Of a DNA stretch of 64,000 nucleotides, positions 50,885 to 60,735 are shown one piece after another. The DNA lies in NCBI GenBank assembly GCA_022803075.1, contig JAFFTF010000006.1, positions 124,251-188,250 of the forward strand, read 5' to 3'. Position 1 is the first letter of the stretch, and each line of letters starts with the position of its first letter. The notes below the pieces were generated by a model. It did no database searches, was not told the DNA's origin, and saw only the letters and a program-made list of their open reading frames with translations. Both the position numbers and the translations under genes were made by a program. This DNA comes from Micrococcales bacterium 31B. GTDB lineage: Bacteria > Actinomycetota > Actinomycetes > Actinomycetales > Dermabacteraceae.

Positions 50885-51789
50885 GCCTCGTCGAGGGGCT
50901 CGACGTCAACCTCGACGACCAGCGTTGAGGTGGCCGAGTCGGCCGCAAACACGACACCCTTCAGCGGCGGCACGTCGTCATAATCGCGGCCCCACGCCGT
51001 CGTAATGAACTCGTGATTGGCAAACTTATTGTTGGTGGGGTCAATATCAACCCAGCCAAAACCGGGTACAAGCACTGCAGCCCAGGCATGCGAGGCGTCG
51101 GCGCCGATCAGCCGGGGCTCGCCCGCGGGCGGATACGTGCGCAGGTAACCGCTGACATAACGGGCGGCGAGGCCTTTCGCGCGCGCCGCCGCCACCGCGA
51201 GATGCGCGAAATCCTGGCACACGCCCGCCCTTTCGGTAAACAGGTCGTCAAGTGTCGAGCTTACCGTGGTGGTGTTCGAGGAGTACGCGAAGCCCGAATT
51301 GATCGCGGCGGTGAGGGCCTGCAAACACTCGAGTATGCTCGTGCCCGGCGCGAACGCGGCCTCGGCAAACTCACGAACCGCGGGAGTCAGCCGCACCCGG
51401 GGGGATTCCGCCAGAAACTCCTCGGGTGGAATCCCATGGTCCCAATCGGCGCCGAGGGTTGCGTCGCGGCAGTCCTCCCACGTGGCTTGAAGTGCTGGGC
51501 CGGTCAGGTCAGCGTCGGCGACCTGCACGCGGGAAAGCGCAGTCACCTCTAGCACCTCATAATGCGCCTCTATGTGGATGAAGGTGGAGGTATTTCCGTA
51601 GAAGTCGGTGTGTTGCGAGTAGTCGCCGGGCGTCGGCGAACAGTTCAGCACGTGTTCGAGCACCTGCTGGTGCGGGGTGGTGCGCGGGGACAGAAAGGCG
51701 CGCCCATACGAGTGATCGACCGTCGCATCGTAGGTGTATCGCGTTGTGTGCCGCACCCGGTAGGTGGCGGAGGTGGCCTGGGCGCTCAT
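50881..51789 (-). CDS. Transglutaminase-like cysteine peptidase
   Basis: Starts at ATG 51789 (TGATG overlap), 302 residues. N-terminal beta-rich domain (YRVRHTTRYTYDATVDHSYG). The catalytic triad region is present as RAGVCQDFAH (Cys), ASHAWAAV (His) and DIDPTNN (Asp). It follows the cpATP-grasp/Alpha-E gene, forming the known three-domain cluster in which it probably cuts or edits the peptide made by the ligase. Confidence 0.9.
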   Translation of the reverse strand: MSAQATSATYRVRHTTRYTYDATVDHSYGRAFLSPRTTPHQQVLEHVLNCSPTPGDYSQHTDFYGNTSTFIHIEAHYEVLEVTALSRVQVADADLTGPALQATWEDCRDATLGADWDHGIPPEEFLAESPRVRLTPAVREFAEAAFAPGTSILECLQALTAAINSGFAYSSNTTTVSSTLDDLFTERAGVCQDFAHLAVAAARAKGLAARYVSGYLRTYPPAGEPRLIGADASHAWAAVLVPGFGWVDIDPTNNKFANHEFITTAWGRDYDDVPPLKGVVFAADSATSTLVVEVDVEPLDEA

Positions 51790-54404
51790 CACAGGGGCCT
51801 TTGCGGGATAGCTTGCGGGAAGAACGTCAATTCGATCGCAGACGCCAGTTCACCCAGGCCACCGTGCAGGGCTGCGGTGGTGGCGTGCAGGCCGCGGCGA
51901 ACGCCCCCGGAGTCGGTGATACAGGCCTGCCAAACGTCGAGTTTCGACACGGTTTCGCTGAGATCCTGCAGGGCCTCTTCGAGTCGCCGAGAGCGGATGC
52001 GCAGGGTGAACTGGTCCTGCAGTCGATGCAGAGTGTCGAGCTGAAACTGGATCGAGCGCGGATTGCGCTCGTCGCGGGCGAGCAGTTCAAGCACCTGGCT
52101 GGCCCGGGGCGTACTCGCGTAGCGCCGCCGATAGGTGATGATCGATTCGCCGATCACCAGCGATGACTCCGCCAGCAGGGCGTCGGCCTGGCCGGGTGTC
52201 GAGGTGCCGAGGGCATTGTGCAAGAGCACGGTCATGGCGCTGGCCCGCTCGATTCGACGGCCCGCATCCATGAGGTTCCAGCCGTCGTCGCGCACCATGG
52301 ACTCGTTCATCACACCCTGCATGGCGAGCGTGGACTCCATGAAGTTTTGCAGCTGCGGTGCCGCGATAGCGTCGTCCTGGTGTAAACGCAGCACGCGCAG
52401 TGAACGACTGAGCCGCGACAGAATCGACCAGGTGCTGGGTGACATCTGATCGCGCACCGAGCGGGCGGTCTGCGTCAGGCTGATGAAGGTCTGTGCCAGC
52501 GAGCCGGGCTGCTTCTCGTCCACCATCCATTCCATGAGGCCGGACGCCAGGGCCCCCGATTGGTCGGTCGCGCCCGACCCAGCCCTCGCGGTGGCACCCG
52601 ACCCGGCCAGGGCGGTACGCTCCAGCGCGGGCAGCACGCTCTGCGCCGCGCGCCCGATGGCGTGCGACTCGCGGGCCGTGGCGTCGCCCTGTTGCTGTTC
52701 GAACTCGTTGCGGCGGTCCTGGTGTTCGCGCTGCAGGCGTACGAGAAACTCGGCGCGTTCGACGTAGCGGCCAAACCAGTACAGGCCCTCGGCCACGCGC
52801 GGCGACAGCGGCAGCGAGGTGCCAAGCCGTGCCGCAGTCAGCGTTTCGCGGCCCGTCTGACGGGTGGCCGCGGCGTCCGCAATGACCCACACATCTTTCG
52901 ACAGCGTGTGCTGATGCCGCGAGGTCTGCAGGTCTAGGGCGCTGGGAGCCACGCGCGCGAGCCCGCCCGCCATGAACTCGTAGCCCTCCTCGCCGGCGCA
53001 TGCGAAGGTGCGCAGGACGAGTGACGTGGGCACGGTGTCTATGGCTGACGTGGTTTCCGCGGCGGGTTGGGTCACTGCGGCGGACGAGTCGCGCAGCGAC
53101 GGCGTGGTGCTGAGGGGCAGTACTTCTTGCGCGACCCAGTGTTGCGGTGCGCTCGCGATCTCGGCGATGAGACTCTCTCGCTCACCTCTCGCGAGCGAGT
53201 CGCCGTGGTAGACGCGCAGCGGGTTGGAGGTGTGTCGCAGAATCAGGCTCTCGGCGTGGGCCCGGGCGTGGCTGAGTCCGCTCGGTTCTGCCAGCCACCA
53301 GGTGTCGACGGGTCGCAGGAGGAGGTCTTCACCGAGCATGGCGCGACAGGCCGCGTCGAAGTAGGGGTAGAGGGCGGGGTTGTCGAGCACGGCCGCGCCG
53401 AGGGGGTTCACAATGGTGACGTTGCCGCGGCGAGCCACGTCGAGGAGTCCCGGCACGCCAAGTGTGGAGTCGGGGCGCAGGTCGAGCGGGTCGCACCAGG
53501 CGGCGTCGACGCGCGTGAATACTACGTCCACGGGTTCCTGGCGGTCCACGGTGCGCAGCCACAGGCGGCCACTATGCACTTGCAGGTCTTCGGCGGTCGC
53601 GAGGGGGAAGCCAAGAATGGTGGCGAGGTGCGCCTGATCGAATGCGGTCCCGCTCAGCGCGCCGGGAGAGAGCAGCACGACACGCGGAGATTCGACGCCC
53701 TTGGCGGCGACACTTTGTAGCGTGACCCGCAGGGTTTCGAAGAAGTCGGAGAGTCGGCGCAGGTCAAAGCCGCGGTACACGCCCGGGAGAACGCGCGAGA
53801 CAATGCGGCGGTTTTCCATCGCGAAGCCCGGGCCGTTGGGGGCCTGCACTCGGTCTGCGAGGGCGCGCCAGCGGCCGTCGGCGTCACGGCCCACATCGCA
53901 AGCGGCGAGCAGGAGCTGGTGGGGGCCGGGGACTCGGACGACGGCGGCCTGGCGCAAGAACCCGGGGTGTCCGAGCAGGGCTTGGGCGGGCAGGACCCCT
54001 GTGCGTATCAGGGAGCGGGTGGTGTATGCGTCGTCGAGGATCGCGTTGAACACGTCGAGTCGCTGGGTAAGTGCGCGCTCGAGTCTGGCCCATTCGCCCG
54101 TTCCGATGGCGTATGGCAGGGGGTCGAGGTGCCAACCTGAGGCGCCCGAGTAGTCGTTGGTGTAGTTGACGCCGTCGTCTTCGACCATGCGGGCGGCTTC
54201 GACGGCCGCCGTGTGGATTTCGTGATTGCCGAGTCGTTCGAGGTGGCCGAGGAGCATGCGCCAACTGTCACGCGGTGTGCCAGTTGGGCTGTATGCCTCG
54301 CTGTGCTGCACCACGGGGGTCGGCTCCTCGCCCTGCAACCAGGGCAGCGCGAGACCTGTGGTGTGCGTTGAGGGTCGGGGTGAACCGGAACGGGTTGGCT
54401 GCAT
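51789..54404 (-). CDS. Circularly permuted ATP-grasp fused to Alpha-E domain
   Basis: An 871-residue fusion. Residues 60-480 are the cpATP-grasp peptide-ligase type (DDGVNYTNDYSG, PNGPGFAMENRRIVSRVLPG, VVLLSPGALSGTAFDQAHLATILG). Residues 545-860 are the helical Alpha-E domain (LYWFGRYVERAEFLVRLQREHQDR, VLHNALGTSTPGQ-like). In many bacteria these are separate genes; here one polypeptide. With the transglutaminase next door it forms a predicted peptide-ligating system whose product is unknown. Confidence 0.88.
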   Translation of the reverse strand: MQPTRSGSPRPSTHTTGLALPWLQGEEPTPVVQHSEAYSPTGTPRDSWRMLLGHLERLGNHEIHTAAVEAARMVEDDGVNYTNDYSGASGWHLDPLPYAIGTGEWARLERALTQRLDVFNAILDDAYTTRSLIRTGVLPAQALLGHPGFLRQAAVVRVPGPHQLLLAACDVGRDADGRWRALADRVQAPNGPGFAMENRRIVSRVLPGVYRGFDLRRLSDFFETLRVTLQSVAAKGVESPRVVLLSPGALSGTAFDQAHLATILGFPLATAEDLQVHSGRLWLRTVDRQEPVDVVFTRVDAAWCDPLDLRPDSTLGVPGLLDVARRGNVTIVNPLGAAVLDNPALYPYFDAACRAMLGEDLLLRPVDTWWLAEPSGLSHARAHAESLILRHTSNPLRVYHGDSLARGERESLIAEIASAPQHWVAQEVLPLSTTPSLRDSSAAVTQPAAETTSAIDTVPTSLVLRTFACAGEEGYEFMAGGLARVAPSALDLQTSRHQHTLSKDVWVIADAAATRQTGRETLTAARLGTSLPLSPRVAEGLYWFGRYVERAEFLVRLQREHQDRRNEFEQQQGDATARESHAIGRAAQSVLPALERTALAGSGATARAGSGATDQSGALASGLMEWMVDEKQPGSLAQTFISLTQTARSVRDQMSPSTWSILSRLSRSLRVLRLHQDDAIAAPQLQNFMESTLAMQGVMNESMVRDDGWNLMDAGRRIERASAMTVLLHNALGTSTPGQADALLAESSLVIGESIITYRRRYASTPRASQVLELLARDERNPRSIQFQLDTLHRLQDQFTLRIRSRRLEEALQDLSETVSKLDVWQACITDSGGVRRGLHATTAALHGGLGELASAIELTFFPQAIPQRPL

Positions 54405-54540
54405 TATTTACATCATGCAATAAGTCGGGCGTCAGCGAAAATCGGAGACATTTTTTCGGTGTCGGACGCCGCGTGGTTGCGTGATCGCGGAGCCCCGGTC
54501 ACGCGGGCCGAGGCCTACGTGACGAGGGGTTCGCGCGTGA

Positions 54541-57186
54541 CTAGACGATGTTGAGCGGCAGGGTTGCGAAGCGAGTCGGGCGCATGATCGTGTTCGCACC
54601 GAAGTACACCGTGCGCTCTTCGGGGGCGGCGACGGCGTTTTGTGCCGAGATGCCGATCTTGAGTGTCGCGGCGCCCGAGTCGGCCGAGACGAGCGGGTTT
54701 TTGCACTCGTACCACGAGTTGCCGAGGTAGGTACAGTCCCAGCCGTTGCCGATGTTGGAGGTGTCCACCCGAAGGTCGGGTGACACGCTGAACAAGACGC
54801 GCGCGTTTCGTGCGACGGTGCCAGGCTCGATGGCGAGTGACAGTTCAAGGGTGACGGGGTGCGCGAGGCTGACCTCTTGCAACATGCGGCCGGTGACGCC
54901 GACCGTGCGGGTGGTGGGCACAAGCGGGATGCTGGCGTCGAGGCCGCCGGAGGGAGGCGCAGTCGTTACGGGCGTCGAAGGTTCGGCCGTGACGCTGAGG
55001 GAAGGCGTGGGCTCGGCCGTCGGCTCAACCGTGGGCTGCTCGGTGGGCTCACCGGTCGGCTGCTCAGTGGGTTCACCGGTGGGCTGCTCGGTGGGTTCAC
55101 CCGTGGGCTGCTCGGTGGGCTGTTCGGTCGGTTCGCCCGTGGGCTGCTCAGTCGGCTCACCCCCCGTCGGCGGCACCGTGGGGTTCGGAGTGGCCGTGTA
55201 GAGCGACGGCGTGGGGACCGGATCTACACCGCCGGGCACGTCCGCCGAGAAGTTCGTGGCGACCGCGACGGAGAGGAGGCCTCCCTCGGAGGTACGCGTC
55301 TCAACATCGGTGGACAGCGTCGGCTTCGGGGCGGGCGTACTCGCGGTCGGGCTAGGGCTCTGCGTGGTCGGAGGTCGAGTGGTCGTCGGCGCAGTCGTCG
55401 GTGCAGTCGTCGGTGCAGTCGTCGGTGCGACCGTGGAAGAGACCGTGTGCGACGGCGACTGAGGGCGTAGCGTCACGGAGACAGACGCGCTCGGCGTAGG
55501 CACAGGCACCGTCGCGGTTGGTCGTGGTTCGGGAGCGACCGTGGGTCGCACGGTGACGGGCGGGGACGTCACGACAGGAGGGGTCGGACGCACGACGACA
55601 TTGCCGCCGACTCCGGAAGCCGTGGGGGTCGGAGTGGTCGGGCTCGGCGCAGCCGTGGGCGCGACCGGAGACGTCGGCGTGGTCGGGGTTGGTGCGACGG
55701 GTGCCGTCGGAGTCACCGGGCTTGGGGCGGTGGCGCTCGGTGCCGTCACGGGGGTGGGGGAGTTGTTCGGCGTCGACGAAGAGGGAACCGGAACGGTGGA
55801 CGTCGGAGTGACGGGCGTGCTCGACACGGTGGGCTCAAGGGTAATGCCGTTGGTGTTCAGTCCGGTCGGTGCGGGCGCGACACTGGGTGCCGGCGTCGGC
55901 GCGACCGTCAGGCCGGACGTGCTGGGTGCAGGTGCCGTGCTGGGCGCCGGAGTCTGAGAAGAATTGCCGAACGTAATCGCCGGGCTGGTTCCCGTGCTGG
56001 GGTTGACGGAGACGTTGCCGATAATTGGTGTGGCGTTGTCGCGGGGGGCGTCCGCTGTGGTGTTGCCCGGGGGTGGAGACACGGTGAGAAACCCAATGGT
56101 GCTCGCTCCAACCACAACTGCGGCAGCTGCGGCAACGGCCACGGGTTGCGGGATGGCCTGGAACCAACTGCCAATGGTGGACAGCGGGCCGCCGGTGGCA
56201 GCACCTCCGGCCGCTCCGCTGGCGGCAGCGGTGCTGGCTGCTCCGCCCGCCCCGACCACAGCGAGGCCGGTAGCACCTGCGGCGAAGGCACCACCGGAGG
56301 TGATGGCCTTGAGACTGGCCGCTCCAAGCACGCTAGCGCCGATCAACTTTGCACTCGCCGCTGCCATAGGCAGAGCGGTCTTGAGCAGGCCAGCCTTGAG
56401 GGCGGCGGTAACCGCGGTGCCCAGCAGGAGGGGCGCGATAACCGAGTTCATACCGTGACTGACGTCGCCGATTTCAGCGAGCACGGCCTTGCACCGGGCG
56501 CATGAGTCGAGGTGATCTTCGACCTGGCGAGCCTCGCGTGCGGACAAGCCGCCACGGGCGTATGCGCCCAACTTTTCGGCGGCGGGCCCGCACTTGACGG
56601 TGGCCACATCGGAGAGATGCTGTTGCAGATACGCCTGGCGCAGGCCCTCGCGGGCACGGTAGGCGAGTGCAGACACGCCATTGGCGGTGAGGCCGAGGAT
56701 GGGTGCAACCTCGGCAGCGCTGAGGCCTTCGACGGTCGTGTGCCACAGCACGGCCCGCCAGCGCTCGGGCAACGACGCGTAGGCACGCTCTACGAAGCCG
56801 CGCTCTGCGGCCGCAAGCGCGGGGTCATCGAACTCAACCAGGGGCTCGATGCCCTCGAAGTTGTCGGTGGGCACGGCGCGCGCGGCTCGCATGCCGTTGT
56901 GCGCGGCGTTGTTGCGAATAGTGGTGAAAAGATACATGCGGAACGCAGTATCAGGGCCCTTGCCTGAACGGAGTGCGCTGAGGACGGCGGTGAAGGATTC
57001 GGCAACCAGGTCGTCAGCGTCTGCAGAGCTGTTGGTGTATCGCTTTGCGACCGCGAGCGCGGCCGGCGAGTGCCGTTCAAAGAGGAGACCGTACGCATCA
57101 ACGTCGCCGGTGCGAACTGCGGCAATGAGCTCGGCGTCGCTCTGGACGGCGGCGCCGCCAAACGCGCTAGTGGACTGGATGGCCAT
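54541..57186 (-). CDS. ECF-type sigma factor fused to zinc-finger anti-sigma, membrane span and PT-rich surface tail
   Basis: Starts at ATG 57186 after AGGAGG, 881 residues. Sigma region 2 at about 15-90 (DAYGLLFERHSPAALAVAKRYT) and region 4 at about 140-190 (LSAAEVAPILGLTANGVSALAYRAREGL). A zinc anti-sigma motif H-x3-C-x2-C follows at HLDSCARC. Hydrophobic Ala/Gly segments, including one long enough to cross the membrane (VAVAAAAAVVVGASTIGFLTV), lead to a long Pro/Thr/Ser-rich region with PTEQPTGE repeats. A small beta-rich end domain with two Cys (WDCTYLG, WYECKNP) closes it. It looks like a one-piece signalling device from envelope to promoter. Confidence 0.85.
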   Translation of the reverse strand: MAIQSTSAFGGAAVQSDAELIAAVRTGDVDAYGLLFERHSPAALAVAKRYTNSSADADDLVAESFTAVLSALRSGKGPDTAFRMYLFTTIRNNAAHNGMRAARAVPTDNFEGIEPLVEFDDPALAAAERGFVERAYASLPERWRAVLWHTTVEGLSAAEVAPILGLTANGVSALAYRAREGLRQAYLQQHLSDVATVKCGPAAEKLGAYARGGLSAREARQVEDHLDSCARCKAVLAEIGDVSHGMNSVIAPLLLGTAVTAALKAGLLKTALPMAAASAKLIGASVLGAASLKAITSGGAFAAGATGLAVVGAGGAASTAAASGAAGGAATGGPLSTIGSWFQAIPQPVAVAAAAAVVVGASTIGFLTVSPPPGNTTADAPRDNATPIIGNVSVNPSTGTSPAITFGNSSQTPAPSTAPAPSTSGLTVAPTPAPSVAPAPTGLNTNGITLEPTVSSTPVTPTSTVPVPSSSTPNNSPTPVTAPSATAPSPVTPTAPVAPTPTTPTSPVAPTAAPSPTTPTPTASGVGGNVVVRPTPPVVTSPPVTVRPTVAPEPRPTATVPVPTPSASVSVTLRPQSPSHTVSSTVAPTTAPTTAPTTAPTTTRPPTTQSPSPTASTPAPKPTLSTDVETRTSEGGLLSVAVATNFSADVPGGVDPVPTPSLYTATPNPTVPPTGGEPTEQPTGEPTEQPTEQPTGEPTEQPTGEPTEQPTGEPTEQPTVEPTAEPTPSLSVTAEPSTPVTTAPPSGGLDASIPLVPTTRTVGVTGRMLQEVSLAHPVTLELSLAIEPGTVARNARVLFSVSPDLRVDTSNIGNGWDCTYLGNSWYECKNPLVSADSGAATLKIGISAQNAVAAPEERTVYFGANTIMRPTRFATLPLNIV

Positions 57187-57618
57187 GCGCACCTCCTCTT
57201 CTTCTTAAGGTATTCAAGGGTAGTTTTCTGGGCTGCTGCACGGGGCCGGTGGTCGCCTTCGCGATCGCCAGCTTCAACGTAACGATTCAGTAACACCTTG
57301 AACACAGGGCCTTTTGCGTGCCAGTAAGAGCTGCATTTGTCATGCAACTCTCGCGCCGCGCTACCTAAAGTAATAGGCTCTGACTCTGAGTGTGTAAACC
57401 GCCCGGTTGACTGCTCGATACTTGGCCGGGATTTCTATGTAATCCCTGATCGTGCCCCGTTTGCTGCTCTTCGCTTACATTCTATCGAAGAATTGAAAAT
57501 GCCCCGGTCCGCCCGACGTGGCATGCGCGACATAACGGTGAGTCTCGCAGCAAAAAATTGTCTACAAAATTTCCGCCAAATCGCGTCATGAACCCCGGCG
57601 AAGCTCCTCTTACTAGGT
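57187..57618. other. Divergent intergenic region
   Basis: About 430 bases between the sigma-factor fusion (-) and the 304-aa gene (+). No frame looks coding. It must hold both promoters. An autoregulated ECF promoter is likely, but I cannot pick out its -35/-10 boxes with confidence. Confidence 0.4.
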
Positions 57619-58533
57619 ATGAGCTCATCCTCTACACCCCCTCCCGGCGCCCCGCAGTCGAGGCCGTCGGCCGAGCCGCTGCCGGACTTCGCGCTGCGCG
57701 CACTGCGTGCGCTCAGCACGGCAGCGGAGTCCGTTTCGCCCGCGGGCCTGCAGCGCAGCAGGGAGCGCGAGGGCAATGTCGGCGACAACGCTCACGCCGC
57801 CGCCCGGGCTAAGCAGATTCTGTTTCGCTGGGAGCAGTTGAGCAGCGCGAGCGCCTGGCTGCGTTTTGGTGAATGGCGCAGCGAGGCCGTCGATGCACTC
57901 GCCCATGCGATGGCAGAGAATCGCAGTGCGCACGCGGCCGCGGGCCGACTGGGCAGGCAGCGTGCCTTTGAAGGCGTAGGCCTGAAAGAGACGCTCGACG
58001 ACTTGCACTGTGGCCTGATCGCCGGTGGCTACGTCGAATTCGAGCTGGAACTGATCCGAGAGGCGTCCCAGAGCTGGGCCGACACCACGATTGATCCGGC
58101 CACCAGGCTGGACTGGGTGGACCCGATTTCCGGCCTCGTCAACAGCGACTTCCTCGAGGTGAGGCTTCACGAAGTGTTCGAACGGCACGGTGGCGCCGCC
58201 GCGGAACAATATTGCCTGATCGCGGTCGACGGCCAGGTGCAGGGTGCCTCCACGTGGAGCCGCGACGCGCGCGACATGGTTTTGGGCCAGGCCGTTTTGC
58301 GTGCTTGCAAGCGCGGTCAGACGAAGGCCAAACTGGCGAACGGCACCATCTTGATCCTGGAGGAACGCGACGAGGGTCTCGCCGAGCGCTTCGAGCTCGT
58401 CAAGGACGTGGTGGGGGAGCACGCGCGGTCCGCTCACGCGGTGCAGATTCGTCGCCCCGCGCGGGTTTGGATTGAGGGCTTGCCCAGCACCGCAGAGAGC
58501 GCATGGGAACTGGTGCGGTCGCTGGCGAGTTAG
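57619..58533 (+). CDS. Degenerate GGDEF-like protein
   Basis: A 304-residue cytoplasmic protein. Residues 1-150 are helical (AKQILFRWEQLSSASAWLRFGEWRSEA). The part from about 170 starts WVDPISGLVNSDFLEVRLHEVFERHGG, which resembles the entry to GGDEF domains, and continues with a strand/helix pattern, but no GGDEF active-site motif is present. It may bind nucleotide or protein without making c-di-GMP. The neighbours are a sigma-factor fusion and a Ser/Thr kinase, so a signalling role is reasonable. Confidence 0.6.
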   Translation: MSSSSTPPPGAPQSRPSAEPLPDFALRALRALSTAAESVSPAGLQRSREREGNVGDNAHAAARAKQILFRWEQLSSASAWLRFGEWRSEAVDALAHAMAENRSAHAAAGRLGRQRAFEGVGLKETLDDLHCGLIAGGYVEFELELIREASQSWADTTIDPATRLDWVDPISGLVNSDFLEVRLHEVFERHGGAAAEQYCLIAVDGQVQGASTWSRDARDMVLGQAVLRACKRGQTKAKLANGTILILEERDEGLAERFELVKDVVGEHARSAHAVQIRRPARVWIEGLPSTAESAWELVRSLAS

Positions 58534-58706
58534 GCCATCGACGACTCGTGTCGCGGAGGCACCCGAGGTGCCGGCGCGTGCAGCGGTCGGTCCAAGGCCG
58601 CGCGCCTGATGCGACCGTGCGCGGGGCGGTGAGTGCCTCGCCACGAATCGCAGTAGTCGCCGCGCTAATGCGCGGCTCGCCGCCCGCCCCCGCTTACGCT
58701 AGATAG

Positions 58707-60611
58707 GTGACACAAGTGCCCTCTTCCCATTCTTACGTCCCCCGCGGCAGCGGCCGCGTTCCGGACGTGGGCTTGGAGATCCCCGGCTACCGCGTGCAGC
58801 GCGAAATTGGTTCGGGCGGCATGGGCGTCGTTTATCAGGCCATTGACCTGGAGCGTCGTCGCGTGGCGATCAAGATTCTGCGCTCCCACATTGCGCACGA
58901 CCCGATCTCGCGTGAGCGCCTGGCCCGTGAGGTGGGGGCGCTCTCCAAGGTGCATCACCGCGGGGTAGCGAGGATTCTCGACGCCGAGCTCGACGACGAC
59001 CACGCGTTCTTGGTCACCGAGTACGTTGACGGCCCGACGCTTGACCAGGTGGTTCGTAAGCGTGGTCCCATGCATCCTCGCATCGTGATCGAGATCGGCG
59101 TCCTGCTGGCCGAAACCCTCGAGGTCATTCACAAGACCGACATCATTCACCGCGACCTGAAGCCCAGTAACGTCATGCTCGATGCGGTGAACGAGGATTC
59201 CCTGTATCGCTGGGACCCCCAGGACGAACAGGTGAGCCCTGTCATCATTGACTTCGGTCTGGCGCACGCCAAAAGTGAGTCGCGACTGACGGCAACGGGC
59301 CTCGTGATGGGCACGGCAGCCTACATCGACCCCGAGGTGATCCTCGGCAGCGAACCCAGTGCGATAGCCGACTGGTGGTCCTGGGCGGCCACGCTCGCCT
59401 ACATTGCCACCGGCCAGGCGCCGTTTGGCAACGCCTCTGCCGACGTCATGATCGCGCGAGTGCGCAGTGAGAAGCCCAAGGTCCAAGACCTTCCCTACCA
59501 AATGCGCGACTTCTTCAATGCCGCGTTTCGCAAAGACGAAAAGGACCGTCCCACTCCCGCCGAGTTGGTCCAGTGGCTCAAGCGCATTGATCCGGACGCC
59601 ACCTCGCCCTCCCTGGCGCGTCGCACGGTAGGCTCGTCGACCCCCACGACCAGCATGTATCCGATTGGCCCGCAGACCGACCGGGCGGCCATTGACGGGC
59701 GCGCTCGTGGTCCGGTGGTTTCCCAGCCCACTGGGGTGCCTGAATCGAGGACGCCTGCCGGCGGCCCGAACCAGCCCCCCGCGGCGTCCGGGCCCCAAAC
59801 CAACCCCGCCATGCGCGGTTCTGACACGAGCGGCCTCAATTCGACCCACACGCCCAGTCTGGGCGTCACACGCTACCCAGAGCCGCCGACGGACTACTTG
59901 AACTTTAAGAATCAGCCCAGGGTGCGCCCGCGGAGCGTGCGGAGCACGGTGCGGACCGACCCCGCGCCGGTGGAGCCGTCCACCCGGGAGCCCGAGACGC
60001 CGGCCGCCGGGACGGTCGTGGGCAACTCGGCAAGGGTGTCTTCTCGCTGGTGGGGCAAGTCGCTCTTGCCGGTTGGCATCATAACGTTATGCCTCGCGGC
60101 GGCGACGGTGCCGATACTGGCCTGCATGGTCGCGTGGCTCTGCGCCGTGGTGATGTTTGCCATCGCAATTAATCGGCGCTTCATGGAGAAGCGGCGGGCC
60201 CAGAATAATGGGCCGCGGCGCAGTGACTACTGGGTGGCGTTCGTCGCATCTCCATGGCATGGAATTAAGGCCGTAGTGGTCGCGTTGGCCATTTCGCTGC
60301 TGCCCGCGCTGGTGGGTGCTGCGCTGGCAGGTGGCCTTTTTTATGGTTCTGCCGCAGCGGGCGGTTACCTGCCTGGGGCGCTGTGCTGCTGCGTTGGCAT
60401 GCTCGCCGCCTCGGGGGTCGCGTGGTGGGGCTTGCGGCGAGAAGACCTGCATATGGGAACCCGGCATGTGATTGAGTCGTTGTCGAAGCGGGAGCGGGCA
60501 CCGAGAGTGATTCTCATAGCCATGCTCGTGTTGTCGGCGGCCGCCATTGTGGCCGCCGTGAGCACGGGTGGGTCTGCGGATCTGTGGCCGTTCAGTTTTC
60601 GCCTCCAGTAA
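58707..60611 (+). CDS. Membrane Ser/Thr protein kinase (PknB-like, no PASTA)
   Basis: A 634-residue kinase starting at GTG 58707, 7 nt after TACGCT, so probably leaderless. Kinase motifs: GSGGMGVVY, VAIKIL, HRDLKPSNVML, DFGLAH, and the activation loop with ATGLVMGTAAYIDPE. A Pro/Thr-rich juxtamembrane part spans about 300-440, then five or six spans to the C-terminus. It lacks PASTA sensor domains. It may act on the nearby GGDEF-like protein or on envelope targets. Confidence 0.93.
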   Translation: MTQVPSSHSYVPRGSGRVPDVGLEIPGYRVQREIGSGGMGVVYQAIDLERRRVAIKILRSHIAHDPISRERLAREVGALSKVHHRGVARILDAELDDDHAFLVTEYVDGPTLDQVVRKRGPMHPRIVIEIGVLLAETLEVIHKTDIIHRDLKPSNVMLDAVNEDSLYRWDPQDEQVSPVIIDFGLAHAKSESRLTATGLVMGTAAYIDPEVILGSEPSAIADWWSWAATLAYIATGQAPFGNASADVMIARVRSEKPKVQDLPYQMRDFFNAAFRKDEKDRPTPAELVQWLKRIDPDATSPSLARRTVGSSTPTTSMYPIGPQTDRAAIDGRARGPVVSQPTGVPESRTPAGGPNQPPAASGPQTNPAMRGSDTSGLNSTHTPSLGVTRYPEPPTDYLNFKNQPRVRPRSVRSTVRTDPAPVEPSTREPETPAAGTVVGNSARVSSRWWGKSLLPVGIITLCLAAATVPILACMVAWLCAVVMFAIAINRRFMEKRRAQNNGPRRSDYWVAFVASPWHGIKAVVVALAISLLPALVGAALAGGLFYGSAAAGGYLPGALCCCVGMLAASGVAWWGLRREDLHMGTRHVIESLSKRERAPRVILIAMLVLSAAAIVAAVSTGGSADLWPFSFRLQ

Positions 60612-60735
60612 AAATGAGGCAAACCCGTTGTGATGCTATTGTTATTACGGTACTCTGAGCGACTTTATGCTACGTAGAGCAACTGTTTATCGTGTAGTCG
60701 GCGTCGATTCGGCTGCTGGACCATAGAGGAAGAAC

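Noticed and set aside
55021-55160. Tandem repeats as a CRISPR array (also 50104-50153 and 61580-61650)
   Set aside because: They are in-frame codon repeats (PTEQPTGE, GGSA, TPAT) within coding genes, without unique spacers.
58665-59849. 394-codon minus-strand frame and a similar one at 57625-58644
   Set aside because: Antisense shadows of the Ser/Thr kinase and the GGDEF-like gene, with no motifs.
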